Assembly: GCA_023525715.1 (NCBI GenBank) | Contig: CM042017.1 | Location: 79,498,857-79,562,856, forward strand | DNA length: 64,000 nt | Reading direction: 5' to 3' | Origin: Cichorium intybus | Lineage: Eukaryota; Streptophyta; Magnoliopsida; Asterales; Asteraceae | Shown: one piece after another, positions 20,993 through 31,748 of the stretch | Layout of the letters: each line of letters starts with the position of its first letter | How positions within the stretch are numbered: position 1 is the first letter of the stretch | Notes under the pieces: model-generated | Told to the model about the DNA's origin: nothing | Seen by the model: only the letters and a program-made list of their open reading frames with translations | The model's database searches: none | Program-made: the position numbers and the translations under genes

Positions 20993-22177
20993 ATGACTCC
21001 CAAACAATCATCCCAACGAAAATCAAAAACCGCGAAGAATATTTTTCTGCAATCGTCACCGGAACTCACTCCGTATATTCCGCAAATGGAGCGAGCGTTT
21101 TTTCCCCACCTCAATTCCAATACCAATCAATGCCCCCACAATTCCAATACCCGCAATCACCCTTCAACCTGTTTTCGGGACACTTACGGGGGCACCTTCC
21201 GCGGCTTTTACAGAGCCACAATCGCAACATATCGACACTTCCGATTCGAGCGACGAGGCGGTGCCGGAGACAGAACCGGAGGATTTCGAAGATTCCGAGC
21301 CCGAAGAAATCCCACTACAACGAAAAAGCCGAAAGAAACCCACCGGTCCCGGTCCCGGTCCCGGTCCCGCTCAAGCGTGGACCCAAGAAGAAGATGTTAT
21401 GCTAGCCCGTACTTGGGTTGCCGTTTTCGAGGATTGCGAAGCCGGAAACACTCAATCAAAAGCACATTTTTGGGAGACAATTCGCGTAGTATTTCACAAA
21501 AATTTGGATCGAGAATTTTATCGTTCCAAATATACGTTGACGACTAAATTTCGAGTCGCTAACGGTTACGCGAATAAATTTAACGGTTTGTTCGTTAACT
21601 TTATGGGGCAACGCGATCTGGAGAGAGCGATCAAGATATCCTCAAAAAAACTCTTGCGGTTTACCAACACGACAACAAGGGTAAACCGTTTCGACATATG
21701 GCTTTTTGGGAGGTCGTCCGCCAATATCCGAGGTGGAAAGGGGTCGACACCGATCCGGCACCGACACATGGGTCAAAACGTTCAAAAACATCCGAGACGC
21801 AATACACAACGTCCTCGGATGCACATATCGGGGCCGACATCATCAATATTCCTGATGAATTTGAAACACCGATGGGCCGTAATCGGGCAAAAGCGAAAGG
21901 AAAAGTCGCGGCGTCTTCGAGTTCGGTCAACGACAGAAAAATGGATGACGTTAACGAGAAATTTGATCAACTTTTGTCAACCATTTCAACGCACGTCAAA
22001 TCCGCCGAAGAGGAAAGATTGGCGAGAAAAACGTCGCGCGAGAACAAGGACCGGGCGCTCGACATGCTAGTCTTGATGCAACCCACCGAGCATCTCACCG
22101 GCGCCGCTCTCAAGTTGGCGTTAAAATTGAAAAATGACATCGTCAATACGGAATGTAGTTTTAGTTTTTTATTTTAG
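20993..22177 (+). pseudogene. PIF/Harbinger ORF1 (Myb/SANT-like DNA-binding protein), frameshifted
   Basis: The protein is spread over three frames: an N-terminal piece from ATG 20993, a short QFQYPQ piece near 21130, and a central piece from about 21210. The central piece has an acidic stretch, then AWTQEEDVMLARTW, the Trp-rich start of a Myb/SANT-like domain. A C-terminal piece (about 21690-22175) has FWEVVRQYPRW and a Ser-rich linker. In plants such proteins are the ORF1 partner of PIF/Harbinger transposases, binding transposon ends in the nucleus. Many are misannotated as 'glutathione S-transferase T3-like'. At least three indels break it. A TATA-like tataaaaat lies near 20850. Confidence 0.7.
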
Positions 22178-22217
22178 TTTAACGTAATGTTTGTCGTTTT
22201 TTATTTTTAGTTGTAAT

Positions 22218-24052
22218 CTCAATGGCTTTGGTTTTGGTCAAAATTGGTGTAGGTGGATTCGTGGATGTTTGACATCTTCTACAGGTTCTGTTCTTGTTAA
22301 TGGAAGCCCAACCAAAGAATTCCAGTTTTTTAGAGGCTTAAGACAAGGAGATCCGCTTTTCCTATTTCTGTTTATTTTGGTTATGGAGTCTCTTCATATT
22401 TCCTTTGCTCGTGTGATGGATCAAGGGTTTTTCACTCCTCTTACCTTGCCTGGAAATTTGAAGATCTCTCCTTTGTTGTATGCGGATGACGCGGTATTCA
22501 TTGGGGATTGGAAAGAAGAGAATTTTGCTAATATTGTTGCTGTTTTGCAGTGTTTCTTTTTAGCGTCGGGGCTCAAAATTAATATTAAAAAATCGAAGAT
22601 TTTGGGTGTGGATGTTCCTTCGGTGGAGGTTGCTCGTGTTGCGGATATAGTTGGTTGTGATGCGTTAGTGATGCCGTTTAAGTACCTTGGGGTTCAAGTA
22701 GGGGAAATATGTCTCGGTTACAGGCCTGGGATGATATGTTGCAAAAGATTAGGTCTAAACTTTCAAATTGGAAAGTTAAGACTTTGTCTATTGGAGGCCG
22801 TTTGACCCATCTTCATTCGGTGCTTGGATCGGTCCCATCTTATCCAATGTCTTTATTTAAAGTTCCCTTGGGTATTCTTAAACAGATGGAGTCCTTAAGG
22901 AGCAAATTTTTTAGAGGTGTGATCCAGGATGAAAACAAGATGGCATGGGTCTCGTGGGATAAAGTTTGTTGTGAAAAGGAAGATGGAGGTCTAGGTGTGG
23001 GAAGTTTTTTCGCTTTTAATAGAGCCATGTTGTTTAAATGGATATGGAGGTTTAAATCTTCCCCGAATGTGCTTTGGGCTAAAGTCATTCGAGCCGTCCA
23101 TGATGGTGCTTATTTGAGCAATATTCCGAAGCGTACATCGGTGTGGCATGATATTCTTCAGGCTATGGTGGACCTTAAAAGTAAGGGGTGGATTTGATGA
23201 GTTTCTGTAAAAAGATTGTGGGTGATGGATGTGGTACGCGTTTTTGGGAAGATAAGTGGCTTGGTGAGTATGCTTTGAAAGATAAATTCCCCAGACTTTT
23301 CGCCTTGGAATTGGAAAAACAAGTGTCTGTTGCTAATAAGTAAGGACAGCCTTGGTTGAGTTCCTTTCGGCGTCCTTTGCGGGGTGGAGCTGAATTGGAA
23401 CAAGGGTCTCACTTGGATGAGTTGTTAATCTCTGTGGTGCTTAATAGGAACCATGATAGATGGGTGTGGGATTTAGATCCCAATGGGATTTTCTCTGTTT
23501 GCTCCACTCGAAAACTTGTAGATAGACATGTTTTGAATAGAGCTAGTGACATGGCGACTAGATGGCTACGAATGGTTCCTAAAAAAGTTAATGTTCTTTG
23601 CTGGAAGATTTTATTAAAGGGGTTGCCTACCCATCAAAACATGTCGTTACGTGGTATGGAGTTACCTTCAATTTTGTGCCCTATATGCAATCATAAAACA
23701 GAAACAGTAGAGCATCTTTTCCTGTCATGCTCCATGGCTCATGCGGTATTGTCGTTATGTTTTAGCATGGTGGGATTTGGATGCTGTTAACTTCTCCTCA
23801 TTTAACATGTGGCGGGATTGGCTTGGTACTTTAAAGCTCCAAAAAAATGGCGAAACAGGTTCTGGAAGGTGTCTTCTTCGTGGCTTGGTGGTATATTTGG
23901 CGGTTTAGGAATAATATGTTATTTGGTGACAAGGCTCCTGAGAAAAGTGAAATTTTTGATGAGATTATTAATCAATCTTTTCATTGGGAAGCCAATAGAA
24001 GCAACAAGAAAATAGACTGAGTTACTTGGCATCTTAACCCTTGGCTAGCTAT
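22218..24052 (+). pseudogene. 5'-truncated L1-type LINE ORF2 fragment
   Basis: Begins in mid-RT (the GFGFGQNWCRW region), continues through the RT active site YADDAVFIGDW (about 22480-22512), then the C-terminal zf-RVT region (frames 22709-23197 and 23356-23790) with a CPIC...H...C-type motif near 23680. Stops at about 23197 and 23341, frameshifts near 22710 and 23785, and the missing endonuclease and ORF1 make it dead. The same octamer gttgtaat flanks it (22210-22217 and 24053-24060), a plausible target duplication, although a poly(A) tail before the right copy is lacking. Confidence 0.8.
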
Positions 24053-24274
24053 GTTGTAATTAATTTAGTTTAATTTTAATTTAGTTTATGAAATTATTTA
24101 TTGTGTTTTTATTATATTCTTAATTTGTTTTTTAAATTAAAAAGTGAGAGGTAGTGAGAGGTAGTCAAAGGTGACCATTTCCGAGGGTAAGACGATGAGA
24201 GATAAATGTTGACTGAATCCTGAGGTGGCAAGCAAAAAGTAAGAAGAGGAGAAGGGACATACCTGAAGACCTTA

Positions 24275-24809
24275 AGTTATTAATAATTTATGTTCTCTAG
24301 CTCTTTGTTGGTATGTCCATCCCTTTTTCAACAAATGATGTAAATTCCTACAAATGATAAACTACAGTTCTTTTTTGCAGCGTATACAAGTGCCTGCAAC
24401 AAATTTACAAAATAGACAAGACATAAACTCAACATAAGACATATAATTAACATCTTAATGAACAAAAATATGAAAATGTAATAAATATAAAGTAGCGACA
24501 TCTTCTCAAGACAAAATCAACTCCTCGATAATTACATAACATAGAAATTCGATCAATTTCTAGAAAGGGTAATTTCTTAAAAGAATCTCTTATATTTTTA
24601 GACATTTTCAAAGAATAACTATATATGAAAAAAGTTTTCTAGAAAAAACTATTTGAGGTTTATATACTTTTCTATAAAACACTCCGTTGCGTCAGTCCTA
24701 CAATAGATGTCAATTTTACAACACAATCAACAAATAAACTTTAAAATAGCTTATGACGAATGAAGTATTATAAGTAAATAAAACTTCAAAAAGAGTGTTA
24801 CAATAAAGA
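24275..24809. other. Intergenic, no gene seen
   Basis: AT-rich sequence between the Harbinger element and the caulimovirid insertion. No frame or repeat stands out. Confidence 0.4.
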
Positions 24810-24835
24810 TATAATAGCATATAAATGTTTCTCAT

Positions 24836-25030
24836 GTGTATATTCCAAAAAAACTTCTAAATGTTTCGATCAAGAATTCTGACATGAATTGCATTCAAGA
24901 AGGGGTCATTCTCCCACAATACTATGAAAGAACTACTTCTAGACTAACTGCCGCTGAAGGATCAAAGTTAATTGTCAATTCTAAGATATATGATGTTCAT
25001 ATTTGTAATCAAGAAAAATTATTGTTATAA
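24836..25030 (+). pseudogene. Caulimovirid polyprotein fragment, protease region
   Basis: A 64-codon frame in the position where the pararetroviral aspartic protease belongs, about 160 bp ahead of recognisable RT-proximal sequence. I do not see a clear DTG/DSG active site, so the assignment rests on position and on frame sense. Confidence 0.4.
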
Positions 25031-25189
25031 AACTCATTTAATTTTGGTTAAAAACCTCAATTATCCACTAATCTTAGGAACACATTTTCTTACCAAGTTA
25101 TGTCCATTTAAATGATAATCATCTGACAGAACAGCTCAAAAAACAAATATATTCAAGATAAAATAATTGATTTAAAACTAAATTTTGAG

Positions 25190-26550
25190 AAAAATGTATG
25201 CTCTAATATTCCAAATGCCTTTTGGAAAAGAAAAAATCATATTGTTAAATTACCTTATATTAAAGGATTTGATGAACTAAATATTCGTTCAAAATCAAGA
25301 GCCATACATATGTCCAACGAATTAGAAACTCATTGCAAAATTGAAATTCAAGATTTATTAAATAAAAAACTAATAAGACCTTCAAAATCTCCTTGGTCTT
25401 GTTCAACCTTTTATGTCATGAATGCTACAGAGATAGAAAGGGGAGCACCACATTTAGTTATAAACTATAAACCTTTAAACAAATTGTTAGAATGGATCAG
25501 ATATCCGATTCCTAATAAAAGGGATTTATTAAAGAAACTTTACGACTCCAAAGTTTATTCAAATTTTGACATGAAATCTGGATTTTGGCAAATACAGCTC
25601 CATGAAGAAGATAAATACAAAACAGCTTCTAATGTCCCTTTTGGACATTACGAATGGAATGTCATGCCTCTTTGGCTTAAAAGTGCTCCTTCTGAATTTC
25701 AAAATATTATGAATGATTATTGTCCCTATAAGTAGTTTTGCAATTGTTTATATAGATGATGTCCTTATTTTTTCAAAAAATATTGATCAACATTTTAAAC
25801 ATCTAAATATATTTTATGATTTGATTCATAAAAACGGTCTAGTAGTTTCAGCAACAAAGATACATTTATTTAAAGATCAAATTCGTTTTTTAGGATACGA
25901 TATTATCAAAAATACTATTCGACCAATTATCAGAAGTTTAGAATTTTCAAGTAAATTTCCTGATGAAATTAAAGACAAGAAGCAATTTCAACGATTTTTA
26001 GGATGTTTAAATTATATACATGACTTTTTTAAAGATTTAGAAATAATTTGTAAACTTTTATACAATAGATTAACAGATAATCCAGAACCTTGGACTCAAA
26101 AACACACTGATATAGTCAAACATATTAAACAAAAGGTTCTAACATTACCATGTTTAAATCTTCCTAATCCTAATGCATATATCATAGTTGAGACTGATGC
26201 TAGTGATATTGTATTCGGAGGAATCTTAAAACAAAAATTGCCGGAAACCAAAAATGAACAATTAGTAAGATATTTTTCCGGAGCTTAGAACAACACACAA
26301 ACAAATTAATCAACCATTAAAAAGGAAATTTAAAGCATTGTCTATGCATTAAAAAGTTCGATGATGATTTATTTATGAAAAAAAATTTACTAAGAATTGA
26401 TTGTCAATCTGCAAAATCAGTTTTAGAAAAAGATGTTAAAACCCTAATTTCAAAACAAATATTTGCTAGATGGCAAACACTTCTTGGAAATTTTGATTTT
26501 ACTATTAAATACATCAAGGAAGAAAATAATTCCCTTCCGGATTTCTTATG
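25190..26550 (+). pseudogene. Caulimovirid reverse transcriptase-RNase H, broken
   Basis: The RT fingers and palm lie in 25310-25735, including NFDMKSGFWQ, which holds the first catalytic Asp. A one-base frame change near 25720-25735 moves the reading to 25713-26288, which carries the active-site box YIDDVL (about 25750) and then the RNase H start ETDASD. A stop at 26286-26288 cuts RNase H, and the rest (to about 26550) is scattered over other frames. The PFGLKNAP-type block reads PLWLKSAP, a further sign of decay. The protein would copy viral pregenomic RNA to DNA. Here it is non-functional. Confidence 0.8.
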
Positions 26551-26571
26551 ACGTGAATTTTTACAGGGGAA

Positions 26572-27785
26572 ATGAGTTCTTCTTCCTCAAACTCTTCCAA
26601 GAAGCCTATTGATACTCAAAAAATTGTTTCATTCCCTCCTAGACCAAACTGTTTTTCTCCATTAACTCCTCACAAAAAATCTTAGTTGTCTTTTACTGAT
26701 GTTCTCCAAAACAAAGATTCTAAGCTTGTTATTTCAAACATATCTCCGGTCAAAACAATTAGCCCTTTTAGTAAAACTACGATTATCAAATCTCCCTCTG
26801 TCGAAGTATCAAAACCAGATCTTTCTAATCCAAAAACCTTATATATTATAAATCAAAATGTTCAAAGAATTCAAATTCTTGAGGATTTTCATATTTCTAA
26901 ACTAAATCAAGGATTTTATATTCTTAGTGACTATTTATTTGGTCATGGTAGAACTTTTTACTCAGATTCTTACAAAACCAGATAATATCATCAAACCATT
27001 TTAGAAGAACATGGTTCTGTTCATTTTACTCATCGCTCTAATTCTCAAGAACGATATATTGATTACAGGAAAGCTCATATATTTAAAATTTTTCTCCTGA
27101 AATTTGGGGAAAAACTCCTTATGCCGAAAAAACATTGGTTAAATTCCCGGCATACCTCGATTTTCCTACTATGATTATCAAGAAGCCTGGTTCAAAGTCT
27201 TCTTCATCAGAAATTATTCACATTCCTGGTTTATTTTTTTATATACAAATTTCGAACATGAATATCCAAAGTGGTTTGACAATTGGTATCGATTCATAGG
27301 TTTATTACCAAATTGCCTCCCTGAAGAAGTTGCAATTGGTTTTTCTAAAATTCAAGGAGTTATTTGTTCAAAATATTCCAGATTTTGAATATATGTTACA
27401 ATTTACTTTTTTTTTCAAAAAACCCTGGATTATGTCATAGACTTATCATTTTCAAGAAGCCCTAGATGTTAATCCACCATAGCTTAATCGTCAATTTCGA
27501 TTAAAATGGTGGGATAAGTTCAAAATTAGTCAAGCCAGTGAAAAAGCAGTGACTCAACATTTTCAAAATTTGTATCATCCACAACAACATGAAACGAAAA
27601 CAATCAAGATATCCGATTCATACCTAGTTGTCAGAATTCTTGGCGTTGTTGGTTCATCTCAGATGAACTCCAACAATTATTATAAGATATCAGAAGATCT
27701 CCTACTACGTCAGAAGAATCACCTTCTAAACTCATGCAAGATGCTCAAGATCCATTTGATGATTCATATGAAGATTAATTTGTTT
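26572..27785 (+). pseudogene. Second caulimovirid frame downstream of the polymerase, function unknown
   Basis: Starts at ATG 26572 with a Ser-rich N-terminus, meets an in-frame TAG at 26683-26685, stays in frame to 26985, then continues piecewise in other frames to about 27785. Recognisable islands include GLLPNCLPEEV and KWWDKF, both Trp/aromatic-rich. I do not recognise a domain. Its position right after RNase H, in the same sense, with only about 20 bp between, suggests a second viral ORF rather than host DNA. It could instead be a C-terminal polyprotein part. Confidence 0.5.
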
Positions 27786-27789
27786 TAAT

Positions 27790-28270
27790 ATATTTCACGT
27801 TTTGGTGTTTATCTTCAATGTTAAATATTTCGTTTCGGATGTTTCTCAAAATTTTGTTGGATTCTCAAAATGTGTCTGTCTCCAATAAGTGCGGTGTGTG
27901 TATTCCTAATTAATTATCAATTGTTATCATCAAAATATAGCTATTTTGTTATTATCAAAATATAGCTATTATGATCCCTAGATGATAATTGGTTCTCGTG
28001 ACATGCCAAAAGAAGATACTTCGTTATCACGTTATTAGTAGAAAACAATTTAACAAGAAGACTCCTTTGTCGGCCATCTCAATTCTCAATAATCACTGGA
28101 CGACAAGATCAATCAATTCTCCTTTGTCGACCACAATGCAAAATCAAGATTGAAGAAAAAGATCCAATGACTTAGCCGGTTTCAAAATTTTGCTCAAGAC
28201 AATTTATTTAAGGAGGTAGTAAAGTAAGCTCATTGTCAAGGGCATTAAAAAAATTTCGAGAAATGTTTTT
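27790..28270 (+). promoter_or_regulatory. Probable caulimovirid intergenic/promoter remnant
   Basis: Non-coding stretch after the last viral frame. It contains direct repeats ('atcaaaatatagctatt' twice near 27928-27966; 'ctcctttgtcg' twice near 28063 and 28110) and a TATA-like 'tttatttaagg' near 28203. Such repeats and a TATA box are usual in caulimovirid intergenic regions. No functional claim is made. Confidence 0.4.
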
Positions 28271-29152
28271 TTGTAATATTCCAAATATATATAAAAAAGC
28301 AATCCTAGACACCCCATTATTCTTTACAAAAATTGAAAAATAACAAAAATGAAAAATATTTCTTAATTTGAGTCGGTCAAGTTCCAACTCGAATACTTGT
28401 TTGGTTCCAATCTCAGAATGCTGAATTACACGGTTTCAACCTTTAATAGTTAAAATATATAATATTATATAATTGTTCATGACAATCCCAAGACTTTTGA
28501 TTTGTTTGGAAGTCGTTCAAAAACAATACCACAATCCAAAAGTATTTCAATACGAATGGTTCCATTCAGGGTTTAGCAAATAGCCCTTCACTTGGTTTCG
28601 CCACCTCTAAAAAATATCAAGGTCATGCAAAAAACAACCAGCATTCTTAATAAACTCCACCTATGTGTAGGTTATATGTGTTGTGTAAATCGACTTTCAT
28701 ACACACATGTCACATCATAAGGTTTTCTTTTTTACCTATGCCCATAAACTAAACTCTTACTGCGGGTTTTGTTTTTTATATGTAAACCAAAAATACCAAA
28801 CTAAATTAGAAAACCCATAACGACATCGTTTTGTGTATAGAGCTTTAACCCAAACATTGTGCTCAATCCTAGAAAATACAATCCATTATTGATTTCAAAG
28901 ATCCCACATTCATGGAATCCCATGTCACATTTTATAACATGATATAATAATAATAATAATAACACAAAACAAAAAGGCTAAAGGATTAAAACAAGCAATT
29001 AGTCTCCACTAGTTAAAAAAAGAAACAAGAGCACATCATTCACATCTACATCATATTTCCCACTATCATTCATCTTTCGGGTCTAGTCTAAAAGAACCAA
29101 AAGACCAAAACGACCCTCATGCACCCGTGACTTTAACAACACCTATATGAAC
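28271..29152. other. Intergenic, downstream of the VAP27 gene
   Basis: AT-rich, no frame of note. A short (taa)n tract lies near 28946-28960. The VAP27-type gene on the minus strand ends just to the right. Confidence 0.4.
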
Positions 29153-29158
29153 TTTATT
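29153..29158 (-). terminator. Possible poly(A) signal of the VAP27-type gene
   Basis: Minus-strand AATAAA about 150 bp after the stop codon. It is preceded, in transcript sense, by an A-run (T-run on the plus strand at about 29264-29287) within the presumed 3' UTR. Confidence 0.4.
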
Positions 29159-29307
29159 CAGAAGTTGAAGAGATATAGACACTAGGTACTAGGTACGTAC
29201 GCCATACACAAACTTAGCTTATAAACATAACAAAGAAAGCAGTCTGTCTGTCTTTTTATGGCGTTTTTTTTTTTTTTTTTTTTTTTTCTTTTTTGTTTGT
29301 TTGTTGG

Positions 29308-31712
29308 TCAAGGGTGCAAGAGGTATCCAAAATAAAGGCTCACAAGTGCCACCATGAACACAAACAACAATGGAAATCCCACCTGTGCCCTGTGTCTCTT
29401 ACTTCTCAGTAAATCCTGCAAAAGGGTAAAATCGTCATTTACTCTTTTATTTTATTCAAGGTTGAAAAACCTCATTTTCCTTGACTTTTCTATTACTCTT
29501 GTTCTTTTTAGCATTGAGTCATAAAGAAAAACACTTGTATTTAGTCAAATGAAACTTGTATAGGATTTAAATAATTTACAAAATAAGTAGAGTAAATTAC
29601 AATTTTGGTCCCTGTGGTTTACACCAAATTACAGTTTTGGTCCTAGTTTTGAAAATCTTGCACCAAAATAAGTAGAGTAAATTACAATTTTGGTCCCTGT
29701 GGTTTACACCAAATTACAGTTTTGGTCCTAGTTTTGAAAATCTTGCACCAAAATAAGTAGAGTAAATTACAATTTTGGTCCCTGTGGTTTACACCAAATT
29801 ACAGTTTTGGTCCAAGTTTTGAAAATCTTGCACCGATGGTTCCTGTGGTTTCTAAATCTTTCACTTTTGGTCCCTATGGTTTCTAAATCTTTCACTTTTG
29901 GTCCCTCCCTCAGTTATCGTTTGTGTAAACCATAGGGACCAAAATTGAAAGATTTGGAAACCACAGGGGCCACAAGTGAAAGATTTGAAAACCACAGGGG
30001 CCACAAATGCAAGATTTTTAAAACTAGGACCAAAACTGTAATTTGTGTAAACCACAGGGACAAAATCTGTAATTTACTCAAATAAGTATAAAATATATGG
30101 ATTTGGAAAACAAACCAATTCTCCTTGTAAGAAGTGTTTCTCTTGAGTAGCGGATCTTTTTTCTTCTGTTAGATGTACAATAGTTGCTTTAGCCTGAAAA
30201 TTAACAAAACATTTGTATTTAAAAAATTTTGTTTAGAAGAAAATTTGTTTTATAAAATATAACTGACCTCATGAAGGTTTGACTCGAGTTCTTTGACTTT
30301 TAACTTCATCTCATCAACATCTTTAGCTAATCTCACCACTTCCATATCATTCATTTGCACATTCATTTGGATAGACTCTTCACTTCTTTTTATAAATTCC
30401 TTGTTCTCTTCATTTCTTTTTATATATTCTTTGTTCGGTTGTTTTGTTACAGATTCTTCATTCCTTTTTACAGTTTCTTCTTTCTTTTTCATTGGTTCTT
30501 CCTTCCTTATTACCTCTAAACTTCTATCACCTCCTTTGGACATTTCCATACCCTCATCAATCTGGAATAATTATAATTTATAAAAATGGTTATTTATTCA
30601 GATACATTTCTTATAAAACAATAATTGCAAATAATTAAGGAACATAATCCTTAAACACCAAGGAATCACAAAGGAATGGAATATTACATTCCATTATCAA
30701 GTTTGGCATATGTTATGTATAACTAACATATAAAGAAAGTATATATTATTTTATAAAAAATTTAAAAAGATAAAGATATATTGCTTTATAAATTGAACAT
30801 ACAAACACATACTGTATGTTTATTTCAAATAGTCAAAAAAAAAAAATATTATCACTACAAAAAACTTTTTTACAGGAATAAAAGATTAAAAAGAAAAACT
30901 ATATGCCATGAAATATTTTTAGTTATTTTTAGTAGTTTATGATTATTAAAGATATATTGCTTTATAAATTGAACATACAAATACATAGTATATGTTTATT
31001 TCAAATAGTCAAAAAAAAATATATTATCACTACAAAAAACTTTTTTACAGGAATAAAAGATTAAAAAGAAAAACTATATGCCATGAAATATTTTTTAGTT
31101 ATTTTTAGTAGTTTATGATTATTAAAGATATATTGCTTTATAAATTGAACATACAAATACATAGTATATGTTTATTTCAAATAGTCAAAAAAAAATATAT
31201 TATCACTACAAAAAACTTTTTTACATGAATAAAAAGTTAAAAAGAAAAACTAAATGCCATGAAATCTTTTTTAGTTATTTTTAGTAGTTTATGATTATTA
31301 AAGATATATTGCTTTATAAATTGAACATACAAATACATACTATATGTTTATTTCAAATAGTCAAAAAAATATATTATCACTACAAAAAACTTTTTTACAG
31401 GAATGAAAAATTAAAAAGAAAAACTAAATGCCATGAAATCTTTTTTAGTTATTTTTAGTAGTTTATGATTATTAAAGATATATTCCTTTATAAATTGAAC
31501 ATACAGGTACATACTATATGTTTATTTCAAAGAATCAAAAGAAAAATATTATCACTACAAAAAACTTTTTTACATGAATAAAAAAATTAAAAAGAAAAAC
31601 TAAATGCCATGAAATCTTCTTTTAGTTATTTTTAGTAGTTTATGATTACTAAAGATTATATCTATAGAAATAACTTATAAGGATAAATATCATCCAATTC
31701 CATCAAGAAACC

Positions 31713-31748
<36 letters not shown>

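Larger units (their letters stand above)
20713..24271 (+). mobile_element. PIF/Harbinger-type DNA transposon with nested LINE
   Basis: Bounded by the trinucleotide TTA on both sides (20710-20712 and 24272-24274), the target duplication typical of PIF/Harbinger. The left end reads GGCCGTCCGGTGTGC and the right end, reverse-complemented, GGTCTTCAGGTATGT: diverged terminal inverted repeats with roughly 11 of 17 matches. Inside is a decayed Myb/SANT-like ORF1 (20993-22177). No DDE transposase ORF is seen, so the copy is non-autonomous. A LINE fragment (22218-24052) sits behind ORF1. The remaining Harbinger 3' part is 24053-24271. Confidence 0.75.
24810..28270 (+). mobile_element. Endogenous caulimovirid (pararetrovirus) remnant
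   Basis: One plus-strand stretch holds, in order, a decayed protease-region frame (24836-25030), RT-RNase H (about 25190-26550), a second downstream frame (26572-27785) and a non-coding region (about 27790-28270). The RT is of Caulimoviridae type rather than LTR-retrotransposon type: INYKPLNK, RYPIPNK and GFWQIQ are hallmark blocks. No integrase follows RNase H and no LTRs are seen, as expected for this family. The genus cannot be fixed by eye. A second frame downstream of the polymerase is reported for some endogenous genera such as florendoviruses. Stops and frameshifts throughout indicate an old copy that cannot express proteins. Movement and coat regions are absent, so the insertion is partial. 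Confidence 0.75.

Noticed and set aside
30293..30583. Plus-strand hydrophobic frame
   Set aside because: Antisense shadow of the KRNEE-rich exon of the VAP27-type gene.
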